A stretch of 64,000 bases of DNA from Paenibacillus xylanexedens (GCF_007676705.1 NZ_VEBF01000002.1:1054001-1118000); one strand, 5' to 3'. Positions 7,981-17,456 are shown, numbered from the stretch's first letter. Made by a program: numbers and translations. The notes: generated by a model not told the origin, from the sequence alone.

Positions 7981-8025
7981 TTTTTGTCCTGACAATAATA
8001 TATTATTGTCAGGACAAAAAGTCAA
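7981..8025 (-). promoter_or_regulatory. Promoter and 40-bp palindromic operator of the RHH gene
   Basis: TTGACT (8020-8025) and TATATT (7997-8002) are 17 bases apart on the minus strand. A perfect 40-bp palindrome at 7981-8020, half-site tttttgtcctgacaataata, covers the spacer, the -10 and the leader up to just before the ribosome binding site. A repressor bound here would block transcription. Confidence 0.8.
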
Positions 8026-8110
8026 TTTATTTGTAAAACATACGTTCGTTTTTGTCACAACAGATTCATAGATAAATCTATAGTCAGTAATCCGTTCCGT
8101 TTGAATGATA

Positions 8111-8142
8111 AAAAAACCTTGAACGGCTAGGCACTCAAGGTC
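8111..8142 (-). terminator. Terminator of the DUF3626 gene
   Basis: On the minus strand accttga pairs with tcaaggt, followed by seven Ts. Confidence 0.65.
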
Positions 8143-8267
8143 GTTAGAATACTATTATTGAGTAACAATTTAAAATTCAGGAGATACGCAAACAAGTAGG
8201 AAAAAGAATTTGGTATTTTAGCATTTTTATCACTACATATTCAATATTTTTAATTTCGAAAATGTTT

Positions 8268-9386
8268 TCACTCTTCCATTGGCTTTCCATATCTCACTAA
8301 GACATGCCAGAGTAATTTTAACTCTTGTAGAACTTCTTTGTAGGTTCCTCTATCGCTCCAATGGCTTGGGTTTCGTTTCAAGTCCATAGCTGCAGAACCA
8401 ATGATATTTGCATCAATCAAATCACTTTTTGCAATTCTCTTGGCTAGTGAAGGCATCGAAGGACCTCGAAAATCCATAGGAACGTCATCAACCAATAGTG
8501 TAAAGCCCATGTGCCAGTGGAGATCAATTGAATACTTTAAACATATCTGCTCTAAGATTCTTCCTGTATGAGTGCCTTTAAATGATGGGTCGGCAACAAG
8601 CATCTTGACATCTTTTTCAAGGGAAATATCACCATGAACCTGAGCTTCGATATAATGATCCAGATTTCGGTTTTGCTCTTGGTTTGATGGATTTTGGAAT
8701 GGTTTCTCAAGATTGACGTGCATATGGTCAATTAACTTTTGAACCGTTAGATTTCTTTCACCAATGGCAAAATTACTATAGAATACATCCCTCATGAGAG
8801 CAGCCAAAATGAGGTCAAATTCCTCATACGTTCCCTTTTCCTCAGGTTCTTGATGAGAATCCAAATATGTATACGTGCAACGCTGAGAGACCTCAGTGGA
8901 TAAAAGGAAATAACATGATCCAAAACGCGGAGCAGGTCCATCGGGATGTAACATAACATTGAGTGCCCCATACTTGGGCCGTTCACTATTGGTTGAGCCA
9001 TTTATTTGGTACGCTCCGCCAAACATTTTATTCTCCCAAACGTCACGTTCACCGCCTAAAAATGCGGATACACTTCCATTCGATAAAAAAGTTTCAAATT
9101 GACTTTTATAAACTCCCTGCTCAAGTAGTGCTTCAGCCACGCTTTTCATATTCGGATCTAATCGATCTGGGTGAAAGTGTAACGCGATACTTACATGAGA
9201 TTTTAGTTTAGTGATAGCATCTTCAAATGTATTAAGCTCGATGTTGGACATACGAAGAATTTCCCTAATGGTTTGCTCCGCCTCATTTTTTCGGCTTCTT
9301 GCATAATTGGTTACATGCTCTTGAGCTAATTGCTGAGACCTTGATATTCCATGACAGAAGAGTCCTTTCCCTTTTTTTAAAATCAT
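8268..9386 (-). CDS. DUF3626 family protein
   Basis: The 372-residue protein carries the DUF3626 landmarks: ALHFHPDRLD near residue 75, then YKSQFETFLSNGSVSAFLGG, a FGGAY segment, RPKYGALNV and PRFGSCYFLL. The conserved His, Arg and Gly-rich motifs suggest an enzyme, but the family has no established activity. The ATG at 9386 lacks a clear ribosome binding site, so the true start may differ. It is a single gene with its own terminator and about 140 bases of noncoding DNA behind its start. Confidence 0.75.
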   Translation of the reverse strand: MILKKGKGLFCHGISRSQQLAQEHVTNYARSRKNEAEQTIREILRMSNIELNTFEDAITKLKSHVSIALHFHPDRLDPNMKSVAEALLEQGVYKSQFETFLSNGSVSAFLGGERDVWENKMFGGAYQINGSTNSERPKYGALNVMLHPDGPAPRFGSCYFLLSTEVSQRCTYTYLDSHQEPEEKGTYEEFDLILAALMRDVFYSNFAIGERNLTVQKLIDHMHVNLEKPFQNPSNQEQNRNLDHYIEAQVHGDISLEKDVKMLVADPSFKGTHTGRILEQICLKYSIDLHWHMGFTLLVDDVPMDFRGPSMPSLAKRIAKSDLIDANIIGSAAMDLKRNPSHWSDRGTYKEVLQELKLLWHVLVRYGKPMEE

Positions 9387-9529
9387 GATACATGATGGAC
9401 AGTGAGGGAACTTACAGGCGGTTCAAAAATCATGATATTGTGCAATGAATCAATCCGTGTCACTTCTTTCAATTTGAATCATATCTTGTGCAACGCGCGC
9501 TTCTCCACCATCATAAAGCTATGACCCCC

Positions 9530-10116
9530 TTATTCTTCGCCTTGTATCTTAACTTGCTTCTCGTCCTTCACGGTCACATGAACTACTTGCCCTTCATTCG
9601 CTGTCTTCGCATCTCGCATCTGAATGGTCCATGTCCCTGTATCTGCATCAAACCGTGTGTCCTCTATGACGGGAATATGCATGTTCTCTGTATCAAGTGA
9701 ACGCAGTCCGCTACGAATCGCATCCGCATCCGTCATGTGCGCACCATCCCGTGCCACTGGACAAGATACCTCTATCGTTTCTGCTCTGCTCTGCCCTGCC
9801 CAGGGTAGGGTTGATTTTCCGGGCCTCCATCCGTCCAGACTTCAACATAGGAGCCGATCTGCGGATCAGGCGCATTGGAGAACCATTTTGCCGGATAATA
9901 CCGACTGTTTCCTCCATTGGAACTGTAATCTTGAAACGCGGGATCAACAACAAGAATGGAATCGTCTTTGCGTTCAACCACATAACCAGTGAATCCATCT
10001 TCACTTGGTGCATTCGCTTGAGTCTGCAAGGAGTTGCACTCGATATGTCCTGAACATCCCGTAAGGCATACGATCAGGATTGAGAGCAATATGAGGACTC
10101 GACGAAGATTGGACAT
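9530..10116 (-). pseudogene. DUF3221 lipoprotein gene split by a 5-bp repeat
   Basis: The first frame (start 10116, AAGGGGG eight bases upstream) encodes a lipoprotein signal (LLSILIVCLTGC) and the DUF3221 core (GFTGYVVERKDDSILVVD, then GSYVEVWTDGG and YPGQGRAE). It stops at 9772. A second frame from about 9790 to 9530 continues naturally: AETIEVSCPVARDGAH and on to VKIQGEE. The frames switch at three tandem copies of GCAGA on the coding strand (9780-9794). Two copies would give one uninterrupted protein of about 194 residues. This may be a phase-variable contingency locus, a recent mutation or an assembly slip. Confidence 0.65.
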
Positions 10117-10241
10117 ATGTAAATCCCCCTTTAATAACACCTCTTTCTAAATTTAACGTTACATGTCAGGTTATTGTTGCAAATATAGCCTTTAGCTCAC
10201 CCTTAACTCCCTGACGGGCTCAGCACGATCAAACCAAATAT

Positions 10242-10571
10242 TCACTTCTTTATATCCCTTTTGTACACGTACCTTCCCCATACCACCAACGCCGCACACA
10301 ACAAGATCACACAATAAGCCCATACAAAAAACATGGCAAGCCCCAACCCGATGTTGGCATCCAGGCGCTTATCAAAGATCTCCGTGTATAGCGCAAAACC
10401 GAGTGGCACGGCGCCCACAATGAAAAGTCCAATGGACCATCCACCCCAGCGTCGGAAACCGGACCCCGCACGAGTACTGGAAAGTTTGCGAATCCCTTGA
10501 GTCAGAAGCCACCACATCAGAATAAATAATAAACAGGTTATAAGAATTTTCAGCATATCGTTCACCTGCAT
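10242..10571 (-). CDS. Small membrane protein, three predicted helices
   Basis: The 109-residue product has helices at about 7-25 (LKILITCLLFILMWWLL), 45-62 (WSIGLFIVGAVPLGFAL) and 75-98 (LGLAMFFVWAYCVILLCAALVV), ending in a basic tail. AGGAGG lies eight bases before the ATG. No family is recognised. It is oriented like its neighbours, with noncoding gaps on both sides. Confidence 0.6.
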   Translation of the reverse strand: MQVNDMLKILITCLLFILMWWLLTQGIRKLSSTRAGSGFRRWGGWSIGLFIVGAVPLGFALYTEIFDKRLDANIGLGLAMFFVWAYCVILLCAALVVWGRYVYKRDIKK

Positions 10572-10715
10572 ATTGTTCGCCTCCTACGTCATGCAGAATA
10601 ATGAACATATCATACACATTAAGCGTTCTCTTTACTATATTACCCGTTTCCATATCCATGACCACAGGCAGGCAACAGTGCAGCACTCTCGACCCATAAC
10701 TATATTCATAAAACA

Positions 10716-10768
10716 GAAAATAACGCCACCATTCATGACTCCTTCCAAGTCATGAACGATGGCGTCAT
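10716..10768 (-). terminator. Terminator of the iron-uptake/ABC exporter operon
   Basis: An 18-bp near-perfect stem (acgccatcgttcatgact / agtcatgaatggtggcgt on the minus strand) with a four-to-seven-base loop, followed by tattttct. Confidence 0.8.
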
Positions 10769-10805
10769 TTCTTATAACCACGTTATTATATCCACATCGG
10801 ATACG

Positions 10806-12521
10806 TTACGCACCAAACTGTGCATAGTGAAGGCGGCTGTACACCCCACCTGCTGCGAGTAATTCTTCATGGCGCCCCTGCTCGGTAATACCTTGTTCAG
10901 CAACGACAATAATGCGGTCTGCATTTTTGATCGTAGCCAATCGGTGAGCAATGACCAGTGTCGTCCGGCCCTCGGATAGCTCAGCAAGGGATTGCTGAAT
11001 CGCCGCTTCCGTTTCTGTATCCAGAGCGGATGTGGCTTCATCCAGGATTAGAATCGGTGGGTTTTTCAGGAACATACGGGCAATGGACAAACGCTGTTTC
11101 TGTCCGCCGGACAGTTTCACACCACGTTCACCAATTAACGTATCTAGCCCTTCCGGCATCGATTGAATCAAGGGTTCCATCTGTGCACGTCTGGCGGCCA
11201 TCCAGATTTCTTCTTCGGATGCATCCAGCTTGCCGTAGGCAATATTCTCCCGAATGGTTCCATCGAAGAGGAATACATCCTGTTGTACAATACCGATATG
11301 ACTGCGTAAGGAGTCCAGCGTCATGTTCTGTATCTCCTGGCCATCGATCGTGATGCGACCTTCCAGCACATCATAGAATCGTGGCAGCAGACTGCACAAC
11401 GTTGTTTTCCCTGCACCCGATGGACCGACAAGGGCCACCGTTTCACCTGCATGCACGTTTAGATCGATACCCTTGAGAACAGGCTCCTGATCCGAATAAC
11501 CGAAGGTCACTTGTTCATAACGAATATCCCCACGCAAGTGTGATACCTTAACAGCTCCTGGACGATCCTCCACATCCGGTTCCATATCGAGAAGCTCCGT
11601 ATACCGTTTGAAACCCGCAATCCCTTTGGGATACGTCTCGATAACCGAGTTAATCTTCTGGATCGGTGTCAGGAACACATTGGACAACATAATAAATGCA
11701 ATGAACTGACCGTAAGTCATACTGCCGTTAATGACGAACCAAGTTCCACATACCAGGACAAAGAGGGATACCAGCTTCATCAGCATATAACTGACAGAGG
11801 AGTTCCAGGCCATGATTTTGTATGCGATTAGTTTGGTCTGACGGAAACGACCGTTGTTCACAGCGAATTGTGCTTTTTCATGCTCTTCATTAGCAAAAGC
11901 CTGAACAACACGAATACCTGTAATATTGTTCTCAACACGAGCGTTGAAGTCCGCTATATCCCCGAACATTCGGCTGAATGCCTTGGACATTTTGCTGCCA
12001 AAGTAGAGCGACAGATAAATAATCAGCGGAACGATGATAAAAGTTAACACGGCCAGATTGCCATTAATGCTCATCATGATGCTGAATGCACCAATCAGTG
12101 TCATCACCGCGATAAAAACATCCTCTGGACCATGATGGGCAATCTCACCGATATCCATTAGATCATTAGTCATGCGTGACACGAGGTGTCCTGTTTTCGT
12201 ATTATCGAAGAAACGGAACGATAGCTTCTGTACATGATTAAACAGACTTTTACGCATATCCGTCTCAATGTTAATGCCCAGCTTGTGTCCCCAATAGGTA
12301 ACCACGAAGTTCAGAAATGAATTCAATAAGTAGATGCCCAGCAATGCAAGACACGCCCATAGAATCCAATCCCAGCGGCCGCCTGGCAGCAGATCATCGA
12401 CTACCCGGTTGACTGCCAGTGGAAAAGCCAGCTCCAGCAGTGCGACCAGAATCGCACAGCTAAAGTCAAGAATGAAGAGCTTTTTGTAAGGCCTGTAATA
12501 GGCAAAGAAACGGCGAAGCAT
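10806..12521 (-). CDS. ABC-type exporter, fused permease and ATPase
   Basis: A 571-residue half-transporter of the multidrug/lipid (MsbA/BmrA-like) class. The N-terminal six-helix transmembrane domain spans about residues 1-320. The ATPase domain follows with Walker A (GPSGAGKTT), signature (LSGGQKQR), Walker B (ILILDEATSALD) and the switch His (VIAHRLAT). It should act as a homo- or heterodimer exporting a hydrophobic compound. AAGGAGGAC precedes the ATG by about ten bases. It lies only 44 bases after the second FecCD permease, so it is probably in the Fur-regulated transcript; a role in siderophore export is possible but unproven. Confidence 0.9.
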   Translation of the reverse strand: MLRRFFAYYRPYKKLFILDFSCAILVALLELAFPLAVNRVVDDLLPGGRWDWILWACLALLGIYLLNSFLNFVVTYWGHKLGINIETDMRKSLFNHVQKLSFRFFDNTKTGHLVSRMTNDLMDIGEIAHHGPEDVFIAVMTLIGAFSIMMSINGNLAVLTFIIVPLIIYLSLYFGSKMSKAFSRMFGDIADFNARVENNITGIRVVQAFANEEHEKAQFAVNNGRFRQTKLIAYKIMAWNSSVSYMLMKLVSLFVLVCGTWFVINGSMTYGQFIAFIMLSNVFLTPIQKINSVIETYPKGIAGFKRYTELLDMEPDVEDRPGAVKVSHLRGDIRYEQVTFGYSDQEPVLKGIDLNVHAGETVALVGPSGAGKTTLCSLLPRFYDVLEGRITIDGQEIQNMTLDSLRSHIGIVQQDVFLFDGTIRENIAYGKLDASEEEIWMAARRAQMEPLIQSMPEGLDTLIGERGVKLSGGQKQRLSIARMFLKNPPILILDEATSALDTETEAAIQQSLAELSEGRTTLVIAHRLATIKNADRIIVVAEQGITEQGRHEELLAAGGVYSRLHYAQFGA

Positions 12522-12565
12522 GGACTAATGTCCTCCTTATGCAACCACACCATGATGATTACGTT

Positions 12566-13597
12566 CTATTTCGTCTTGCTTAAGAGGTACAGGAAGTATG
12601 GCGCACCAATAATGGCAACCAGGATACCCGCAGGTATCTCCGAAGGCTGTAGTATGACACGACCCAGCGTATCTGCAACCAGCACGAGCAATGAACCGAT
12701 TAGCGCAGATGCGGGTAACAGGAACTGATGTTTTGGACCCACCAGACGACGTGCCAAATGCGGTCCGATCAGACCGACAAAACCGATCCCCCCACTCACA
12801 GATACACATGAGCCCGCAAGCCCTACGGCAGCCGCAAGCAGAATCAACCGCTCTCGCTCAACCGGAGTCCCGAGTCCACTTGCAGTCTGGTCACCCAGAT
12901 TCAACACGTTCAGTACACGCGCCTTATACAGGACAATCGGTACAAGAATGATCAGAAACGGCAGTAATGCCGTTACAAATTTCCAGTTCGATCCCCAGAT
13001 GCTGCCAGCCATCCAGGTAGCTACGAATTGATACTTTTCCGGGCTAAGCCGCAATGTAAGCACGATCATGGCAGAACTAATTCCCGCCGCTACCCCGATC
13101 CCCGTAAGCAACATACGCGTAGGCAGAATGCCCTCTCCTTTTTTGTAAGAGAGTACGTAGATCAGAAATGCAGCAAAACCCGAACCGATTAGTGCCAGAA
13201 TTGGCAACAGAAATACCGGCGCTGCTGTCGTTGTCGGGAAGAAGGAAACGAAAAGCATGACAACCAGTCCAGCACCTGCATTGATCCCGAGGATACCCGG
13301 ATCTGCCAGCGCATTACGGGATACCCCCTGCAAAATACAACCAGATAATGCGAGTCCGGCACCGACCATTACCGATATCACAATACGCGGGAGACGGAAT
13401 TCAAACAGGATTAATTCCTGTTTCGCCGTGCCTCCGCCAAACAGGGTACGCATCACCTCAAGCGGCGAGAGCTTGGTAAAACCTGTGTTCATACTCACCA
13501 CAAAAGCCGTAATAATTAATAGGGCAAGCACAATGAGGACTATCGCACTCTTGGCTCTCTTTTTGCGCTCTGCTCCAACTATTGTTGAGGATTCCAT
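12566..13597 (-). CDS. FecCD-family iron-siderophore ABC permease
   Basis: A 343-residue membrane protein of the BtuC/FecCD family with about nine to ten helices. Family motifs are visible: PRI near residue 69, GAGLALSGCILQGVSRNALADP, and the late GFVGLIGPHLARRLVG, which holds the helix contacting the ATPase. It is the second permease of a pair and starts two bases after the stop of the first, typical for the two halves of a ferric-siderophore importer. No binding protein or ATPase gene is adjacent, so the pair must use subunits encoded elsewhere. Confidence 0.9.
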   Translation of the reverse strand: MESSTIVGAERKKRAKSAIVLIVLALLIITAFVVSMNTGFTKLSPLEVMRTLFGGGTAKQELILFEFRLPRIVISVMVGAGLALSGCILQGVSRNALADPGILGINAGAGLVVMLFVSFFPTTTAAPVFLLPILALIGSGFAAFLIYVLSYKKGEGILPTRMLLTGIGVAAGISSAMIVLTLRLSPEKYQFVATWMAGSIWGSNWKFVTALLPFLIILVPIVLYKARVLNVLNLGDQTASGLGTPVERERLILLAAAVGLAGSCVSVSGGIGFVGLIGPHLARRLVGPKHQFLLPASALIGSLLVLVADTLGRVILQPSEIPAGILVAIIGAPYFLYLLSKTK

Positions 13598-13599
13598 CG

Positions 13600-14655
13600 T
13601 TACAGAGTCCTCCTTTCTTTACGCGCCAGATAGAGGAAGAATGGTACCCCAATGAGGGCAACCAATGCGCCAATTGGCGTCTCGTACGGCGGGTTAATCA
13701 TACGTGCAGCCAGATCCGCAAATACAAGCAACAGACTGCCCATTACTGCGGAACATGGAATAATCCAGCGATAATCGACCCCAACCAGCTTCCGAGTGAG
13801 ATGGGGAATAATGAGTCCAACAAAACCGACCGCACCCACCACGGACACAGCCGTACCCGCGAGAATCAGTACAACAATCAGGCCTATGAGCTTGATCAGC
13901 CCAGTACGTTGCCCCAAGCCCACCGCAATATCTTCTCCGAGACTAAGCAGAGTAATGGAACGGGAGATGAGAAGACCTGCGATCAGTGCCGCGAGTACCC
14001 ATGGGAACATGACCTCCAATTGAGACCACTTCGTTCCGGCTACACCACCGGCTGTCCAGAAAGCCAGATCTTGTCCAATTCTGAAATACAATGCAATCCC
14101 TTCACTGAGTGCAGACAACATGGCTGATACAGCCGCACCTGCAAGGACAAGGCGTAGAGGTGTTAGACCCGATTTGGAAGCTGCGCCAAAACCATACACC
14201 AACAGGACCCCAAGCCCTGCTCCAATGAAGGAATACATAATGATGTACATAAATGGCAAGCCCGGGAAAAAGGCAAAACAGATCGCAAGTGCAAATCCAG
14301 CACCTGCATTCAGCCCAAGCAGACCGGAATCGGCCAGCGGGTTGCGGGTCATGCCTTGCATGATCGCACCAGCTACAGCGAAGCAGGCACCTACCATTGC
14401 TCCGCCAAGAATACGCGGCAACCGAATCTCCCATATGATCTGATGCGGAGTCAACTCAGGATTGAAGTCGAAGATGGCCTTCCAGACGACCCCAAGCTTA
14501 ATATCAGCAGCACCAAAAGAAATGGACAAGGCCATACCCAGAGCAAGTAATAAAATTCCCCCTGTAAGAATAAGTGTGGCTGCCCACGGACGAGTATGTA
14601 TCTTCGCTGTGGGTGATTCCGGATTATGATTTGCTGGTGAAGCTTTTGAACTCAT
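13600..14655 (-). CDS. FecCD-family iron-siderophore ABC permease
   Basis: A 351-residue BtuC/FecCD permease with a cytoplasmic N-terminal extension of about 25 residues before the first helix. It shows LPRILGGAMVGACFAVAGAI, then GMTRNPLADSGLLGLNAGAG and GFVGLIIPHLTRKLVG. It would form the channel of a ferric-siderophore importer with its downstream partner. It is the first gene of the operon and has a Fur box about 80 bases upstream of its start, so it should be derepressed under iron starvation. Confidence 0.9.
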   Translation of the reverse strand: MSSKASPANHNPESPTAKIHTRPWAATLILTGGILLLALGMALSISFGAADIKLGVVWKAIFDFNPELTPHQIIWEIRLPRILGGAMVGACFAVAGAIMQGMTRNPLADSGLLGLNAGAGFALAICFAFFPGLPFMYIIMYSFIGAGLGVLLVYGFGAASKSGLTPLRLVLAGAAVSAMLSALSEGIALYFRIGQDLAFWTAGGVAGTKWSQLEVMFPWVLAALIAGLLISRSITLLSLGEDIAVGLGQRTGLIKLIGLIVVLILAGTAVSVVGAVGFVGLIIPHLTRKLVGVDYRWIIPCSAVMGSLLLVFADLAARMINPPYETPIGALVALIGVPFFLYLARKERRTL

Positions 14656-14735
14656 ACGCGCCCACCCTCGTTATGAGTAGAGCTGCTCAAACCTATGTAC
14701 ATAACAATCACCTCTCTATAAATACCAAACTTTAA

Positions 14736-14754
14736 TGATATTGATTCTCATTCC
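14736..14754 (-). promoter_or_regulatory. Fur box upstream of the FecCD operon
   Basis: TGATATTGATTCTCATTCC closely follows the Gram-positive Fur consensus (TGAtAaTnATTaTCA type). It lies about 80 bases before the first permease gene. Confidence 0.75.
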
Positions 14755-14847
14755 CATAGATCATTGTAAGTGAATCCACGGTCTCTGGCAATGGACAAAT
14801 GGGACATGTTTATTGCATATATGAAGATTTGCACACAAATTTGCACG

Positions 14848-14888
14848 CAAAAAGGCTACGCGGAGCCAAAAAGCTCGAACGTAGCCTA
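14848..14888 (-). terminator. Terminator of the glycerophosphodiesterase gene
   Basis: On the minus strand aggctacg pairs with cgtagcct, followed by ttttgc. It is about 30 bases after the stop codon. Confidence 0.75.
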
Positions 14889-14917
14889 GTCATTGCTTAT
14901 GTAAAACACAGACTTGA

Positions 14918-15655
14918 TTATCGGGCATGTACCGAGATTAAGGATGCCAGAACATCAGGAACATCGGTAATGATTCCTTGTACACCCATGTCAATCATCG
15001 CCTGCATCTCGGCGGGATCGTTCACTGTAAATGGATAGGTTACAACGCCATGTGCCAGTGCTGCAGCAATATCCTCGTGTGTAACTGCCAGCTTGTAGGG
15101 ATGAAGACCAGAAGCTTCAAGTTTGGCGGCATAGTCATAGGGACGATACAACTTTTCCATATATAAAAGCGCTGTACGAATCTCCGGGGCAAGACGTTTA
15201 CATCTCACCAGTGAAGCATGATTGAAACTGGACAGGACGACCTGTTGCTCCAGCTTCCAGTCCCGGATCGCCTGTATAATCTTCTCTTCCATTCCCTTGT
15301 AACTCACGATACCATTTTTTAATTCCAGATTCAGCAGGGTACCTTTCCCCTGTACCAGCTTGAATAATTCCTCCAGAGACGGAATACGTTCCCCGGCAAA
15401 ATCGGCATGAAACCAGGAACCGGCATCCCGTGTGCGCAATTCATCATAAGTTGTATCCTTAACCCAACCTTCCGCACCCGCAGTTCGGCTTAACGTCTCA
15501 TCATGAATTAGCACCAATCTGCCATCACACGTCATCTGTACATCGGTTTCAATTCCAGTCGCTCCAAGCTCCAGACTTCGCTCAAAAGCACTCATCGTAT
15601 TCTCAGGGCATACGGCAGATGCACCGCGATGGGCAATAATCTCCATGTTCCTCAT
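14918..15655 (-). CDS. Glycerophosphodiester phosphodiesterase
   Basis: The protein opens with the GDPD catalytic motif (IIAHRGASAVCPENTMSAF), then GIETDVQMTCDGRLVLIHDE with the metal-binding Glu and Asp and the second catalytic His. Later come LLNLELKNG and the closing TVNDPAEM and GIITDVP. It should hydrolyse glycerophosphodiesters to glycerol-3-phosphate and an alcohol. No signal peptide is present, so a cytoplasmic UgpQ-like enzyme is likely. The start at 15655 is chosen because AGGAGG lies seven bases upstream. It is a single gene with its own terminator. Confidence 0.9.
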   Translation of the reverse strand: MRNMEIIAHRGASAVCPENTMSAFERSLELGATGIETDVQMTCDGRLVLIHDETLSRTAGAEGWVKDTTYDELRTRDAGSWFHADFAGERIPSLEELFKLVQGKGTLLNLELKNGIVSYKGMEEKIIQAIRDWKLEQQVVLSSFNHASLVRCKRLAPEIRTALLYMEKLYRPYDYAAKLEASGLHPYKLAVTHEDIAAALAHGVVTYPFTVNDPAEMQAMIDMGVQGIITDVPDVLASLISVHAR

Positions 15656-15886
15656 TCCAGCGCCTCCTGCGTTCAACATTAACTCTATGATCCTCACTAT
15701 AAACACCGTTTGTTAGACCTGTATTAACAGAGCGTTTAATTACATGACTACTCCGCCAATACAAGCTATATAGTTGAACATCCAACGGGCTGGGGATTCA
15801 CTCATTTTTGCGAACTCAATCCGGAAATCGACATAACATAGTATGAACGATGGAAGCACTGCACTCCGTTATAAGGAGGTTGACTA

Positions 15887-16153
15887 TTGAACTCCTCAAA
15901 GAAAAAATCGACACCTACGCGCACTCGCACATCCCAATTACAGTCGGCTTCCAGGCATTCCAGAGCAACTGTCCATATCAAAAACAAATCCGGCAAGACG
16001 GCTAATCAGCGTTCCTTTAACTCCAGTTCACCCAACACACTGGATCAGCTGGCTATTGTTGCAGCTATACTATCCTTAATTGCAGCCGCCATCGGGCTAT
16101 ATATCGCCTGGAAATCGTTAAGTAATCCGGATCAAACTGCTGTTGTGGTGTAA
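15887..16153 (+). CDS. Hypothetical single-pass membrane protein
   Basis: The start is TTG at 15887, with AAGGAGG seven bases upstream. The 88-residue product has a long Ser/Lys/Arg-rich N-terminus of about 50 residues and one strong helix near residues 55-75 (LAIVAAILSLIAAAIGLYIAW), then a short tail. The polar N-terminus would lie inside or outside depending on charge; the basic residues favour inside. I recognise no family. A short hairpin (gctgcttgataagcagc) follows the stop. Confidence 0.6.
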   Translation: MNSSKKKSTPTRTRTSQLQSASRHSRATVHIKNKSGKTANQRSFNSSSPNTLDQLAIVAAILSLIAAAIGLYIAWKSLSNPDQTAVVV

Positions 16154-16374
16154 GCTGCTTGATAAGCAGCGATTGACTCAGGAGGCTCTCTCCTGCTTCT
16201 GACGTTATTATTCAGGGGCAGGTTTTTGCTTTTTCATTCGCTTAACGTATGCTGCAAACGTCAAAAAACCGTTCCCCTGAAACGCCGACATATACCGGCG
16301 TCTCTTTGGAAAGGTCATTTTTTATTCGGAGGCTGCCCCTGCAGCGCTATTCCCGTCCCGGGATATTGACCGAA

Positions 16375-16503
16375 TTACAGAACGAATGTGCGGGAGATGA
16401 TAACCAACAGAATGAACAATACCAGAATTGCACCTGTCGATGTCCATGCTCCACCACTGAAGCCTCCGCCGTATCCGTAACCTGTGCCTTTGAGTTCGCT
16501 CAT
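16375..16503 (-). CDS. YjcZ-like sporulation membrane peptide (42 aa)
   Basis: A 42-residue product with a Gly/Tyr-rich head (GTGYGYGGGFSGGAW) and a single hydrophobic helix (AILVLFILLVIIS) near the end. This is the layout of the YjcZ family of small sporulation-associated peptides in Bacillus and Paenibacillus. GGGGAG lies about eight bases before the ATG. The head is a little longer than usual. Confidence 0.75.
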   Translation of the reverse strand: MSELKGTGYGYGGGFSGGAWTSTGAILVLFILLVIISRTFVL

Positions 16504-16623
16504 GAGTGACACTCCCCTCTTCACTAAAGTACACTATAGACTATGTCCGATAGCGCGACTTGCTTGGGCAGATCGGAAATTCCCCTCAGAAGCGATTGGT
16601 TACAGGTCCTTATTTTCGTACAC

Positions 16624-17208
16624 TCACTGCCCGTTCAGCTGTGACCACTTCTGGGTCAACTCTGCCGGAATATAGGATGACATCTGGTTGAGCAGTTCAG
16701 CTGGATCGGATTCCAGAGTCCACAGACTAAGATGTGACGTGTTGGAGAACCCTTCCTGTACGCTATGTTCTACCATCTTCATCAGCGGGCCATAATAACC
16801 GTTGACATTCAATAAGCCCACTGGCTTGCGATGAATGCCGATCTGTGCCCAGCACAGTACCTCGAATAGTTCTTCAAATGTACCCATACCTCCGGGAAGT
16901 GCAATGAATCCATCGGATAATTCCGCCATTGTAGCCTTCCGTTCATGCATGGTTCCCACTTCAATCAGCTGTGTAAGGCCTCCATGGACAACCTCCCCCC
17001 GGAACAATCCGGTAGGCATGACACCAATCACTTCTCCACCTTGCTTCAAAGCCGCATCAGCCACTGCGCCCATCAAACCCATGCAAGAACCACCATAGAC
17101 CAGTGCATAACCACTATCAGCAATCTGTTTGCCCAGTTGAACAGCCTTCTCTGTATAATCGGGGTGATTTCCCGGATTGGAGCCTGCAAAAACAGCTATA
17201 CGTTTCAT
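16624..17208 (-). CDS. LOG-family nucleoside monophosphate phosphoribohydrolase
   Basis: A 194-residue Rossmann-fold protein of the TIGR00730/LOG family. It opens [15 protein letters not shown] and carries [15 protein letters not shown], the conserved MHERKATM and the catalytic [12 protein letters not shown]. Characterised members release the free base from nucleoside 5'-monophosphates, including cytokinin riboside monophosphates. In this bacterium purine salvage or cytokinin release are both possible. The older label lysine decarboxylase for this family is misleading. It is a single gene, with a long hairpin repeat just behind its start. Confidence 0.88.
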   Translation of the reverse strand: MKRIAVFAGSNPGNHPDYTEKAVQLGKQIADSGYALVYGGSCMGLMGAVADAALKQGGEVIGVMPTGLFRGEVVHGGLTQLIEVGTMHERKATMAELSDGFIALPGGMGTFEELFEVLCWAQIGIHRKPVGLLNVNGYYGPLMKMVEHSVQEGFSNTSHLSLWTLESDPAELLNQMSSYIPAELTQKWSQLNGQ

Positions 17209-17239
17209 TGGGTTTCACTCCTTCTCATGATCTTTTTAG

Positions 17240-17456
17240 ATTGAACTAAAGAATATTTACACTTGCCACTTCGATGACAGAACAACCTTCCGATCGCTGT
17301 TATCCCAGATTTTTTGATTCAATTTTACAATGGTGAAAATCTGAGGATAAAGGCGCAGCGTATGCTCCCGAAGTAGCTTTCTTACAGAAAGCTTTTAGCT
17401 CCGCTTCTCCAGCTTTTTTCTGTCCTCTACGTTCTCGTGTAAATGTTTAGTTCAAT
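17240..17456. repeat. Long inverted-repeat element, 217 bp (copy 1)
   Basis: The ends are inverted repeats of about 20 bp (attgaactaaa...tatttacac against gtgtaaatgtttagttcaat). Inner arms gatgacagaacaac and tctgtcctc also appear in copy 2 at 24246-24338. This copy has about 125 extra central bases. It has no open frame and could fold as one long hairpin, as a MITE or structured repeat would. Confidence 0.7.
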
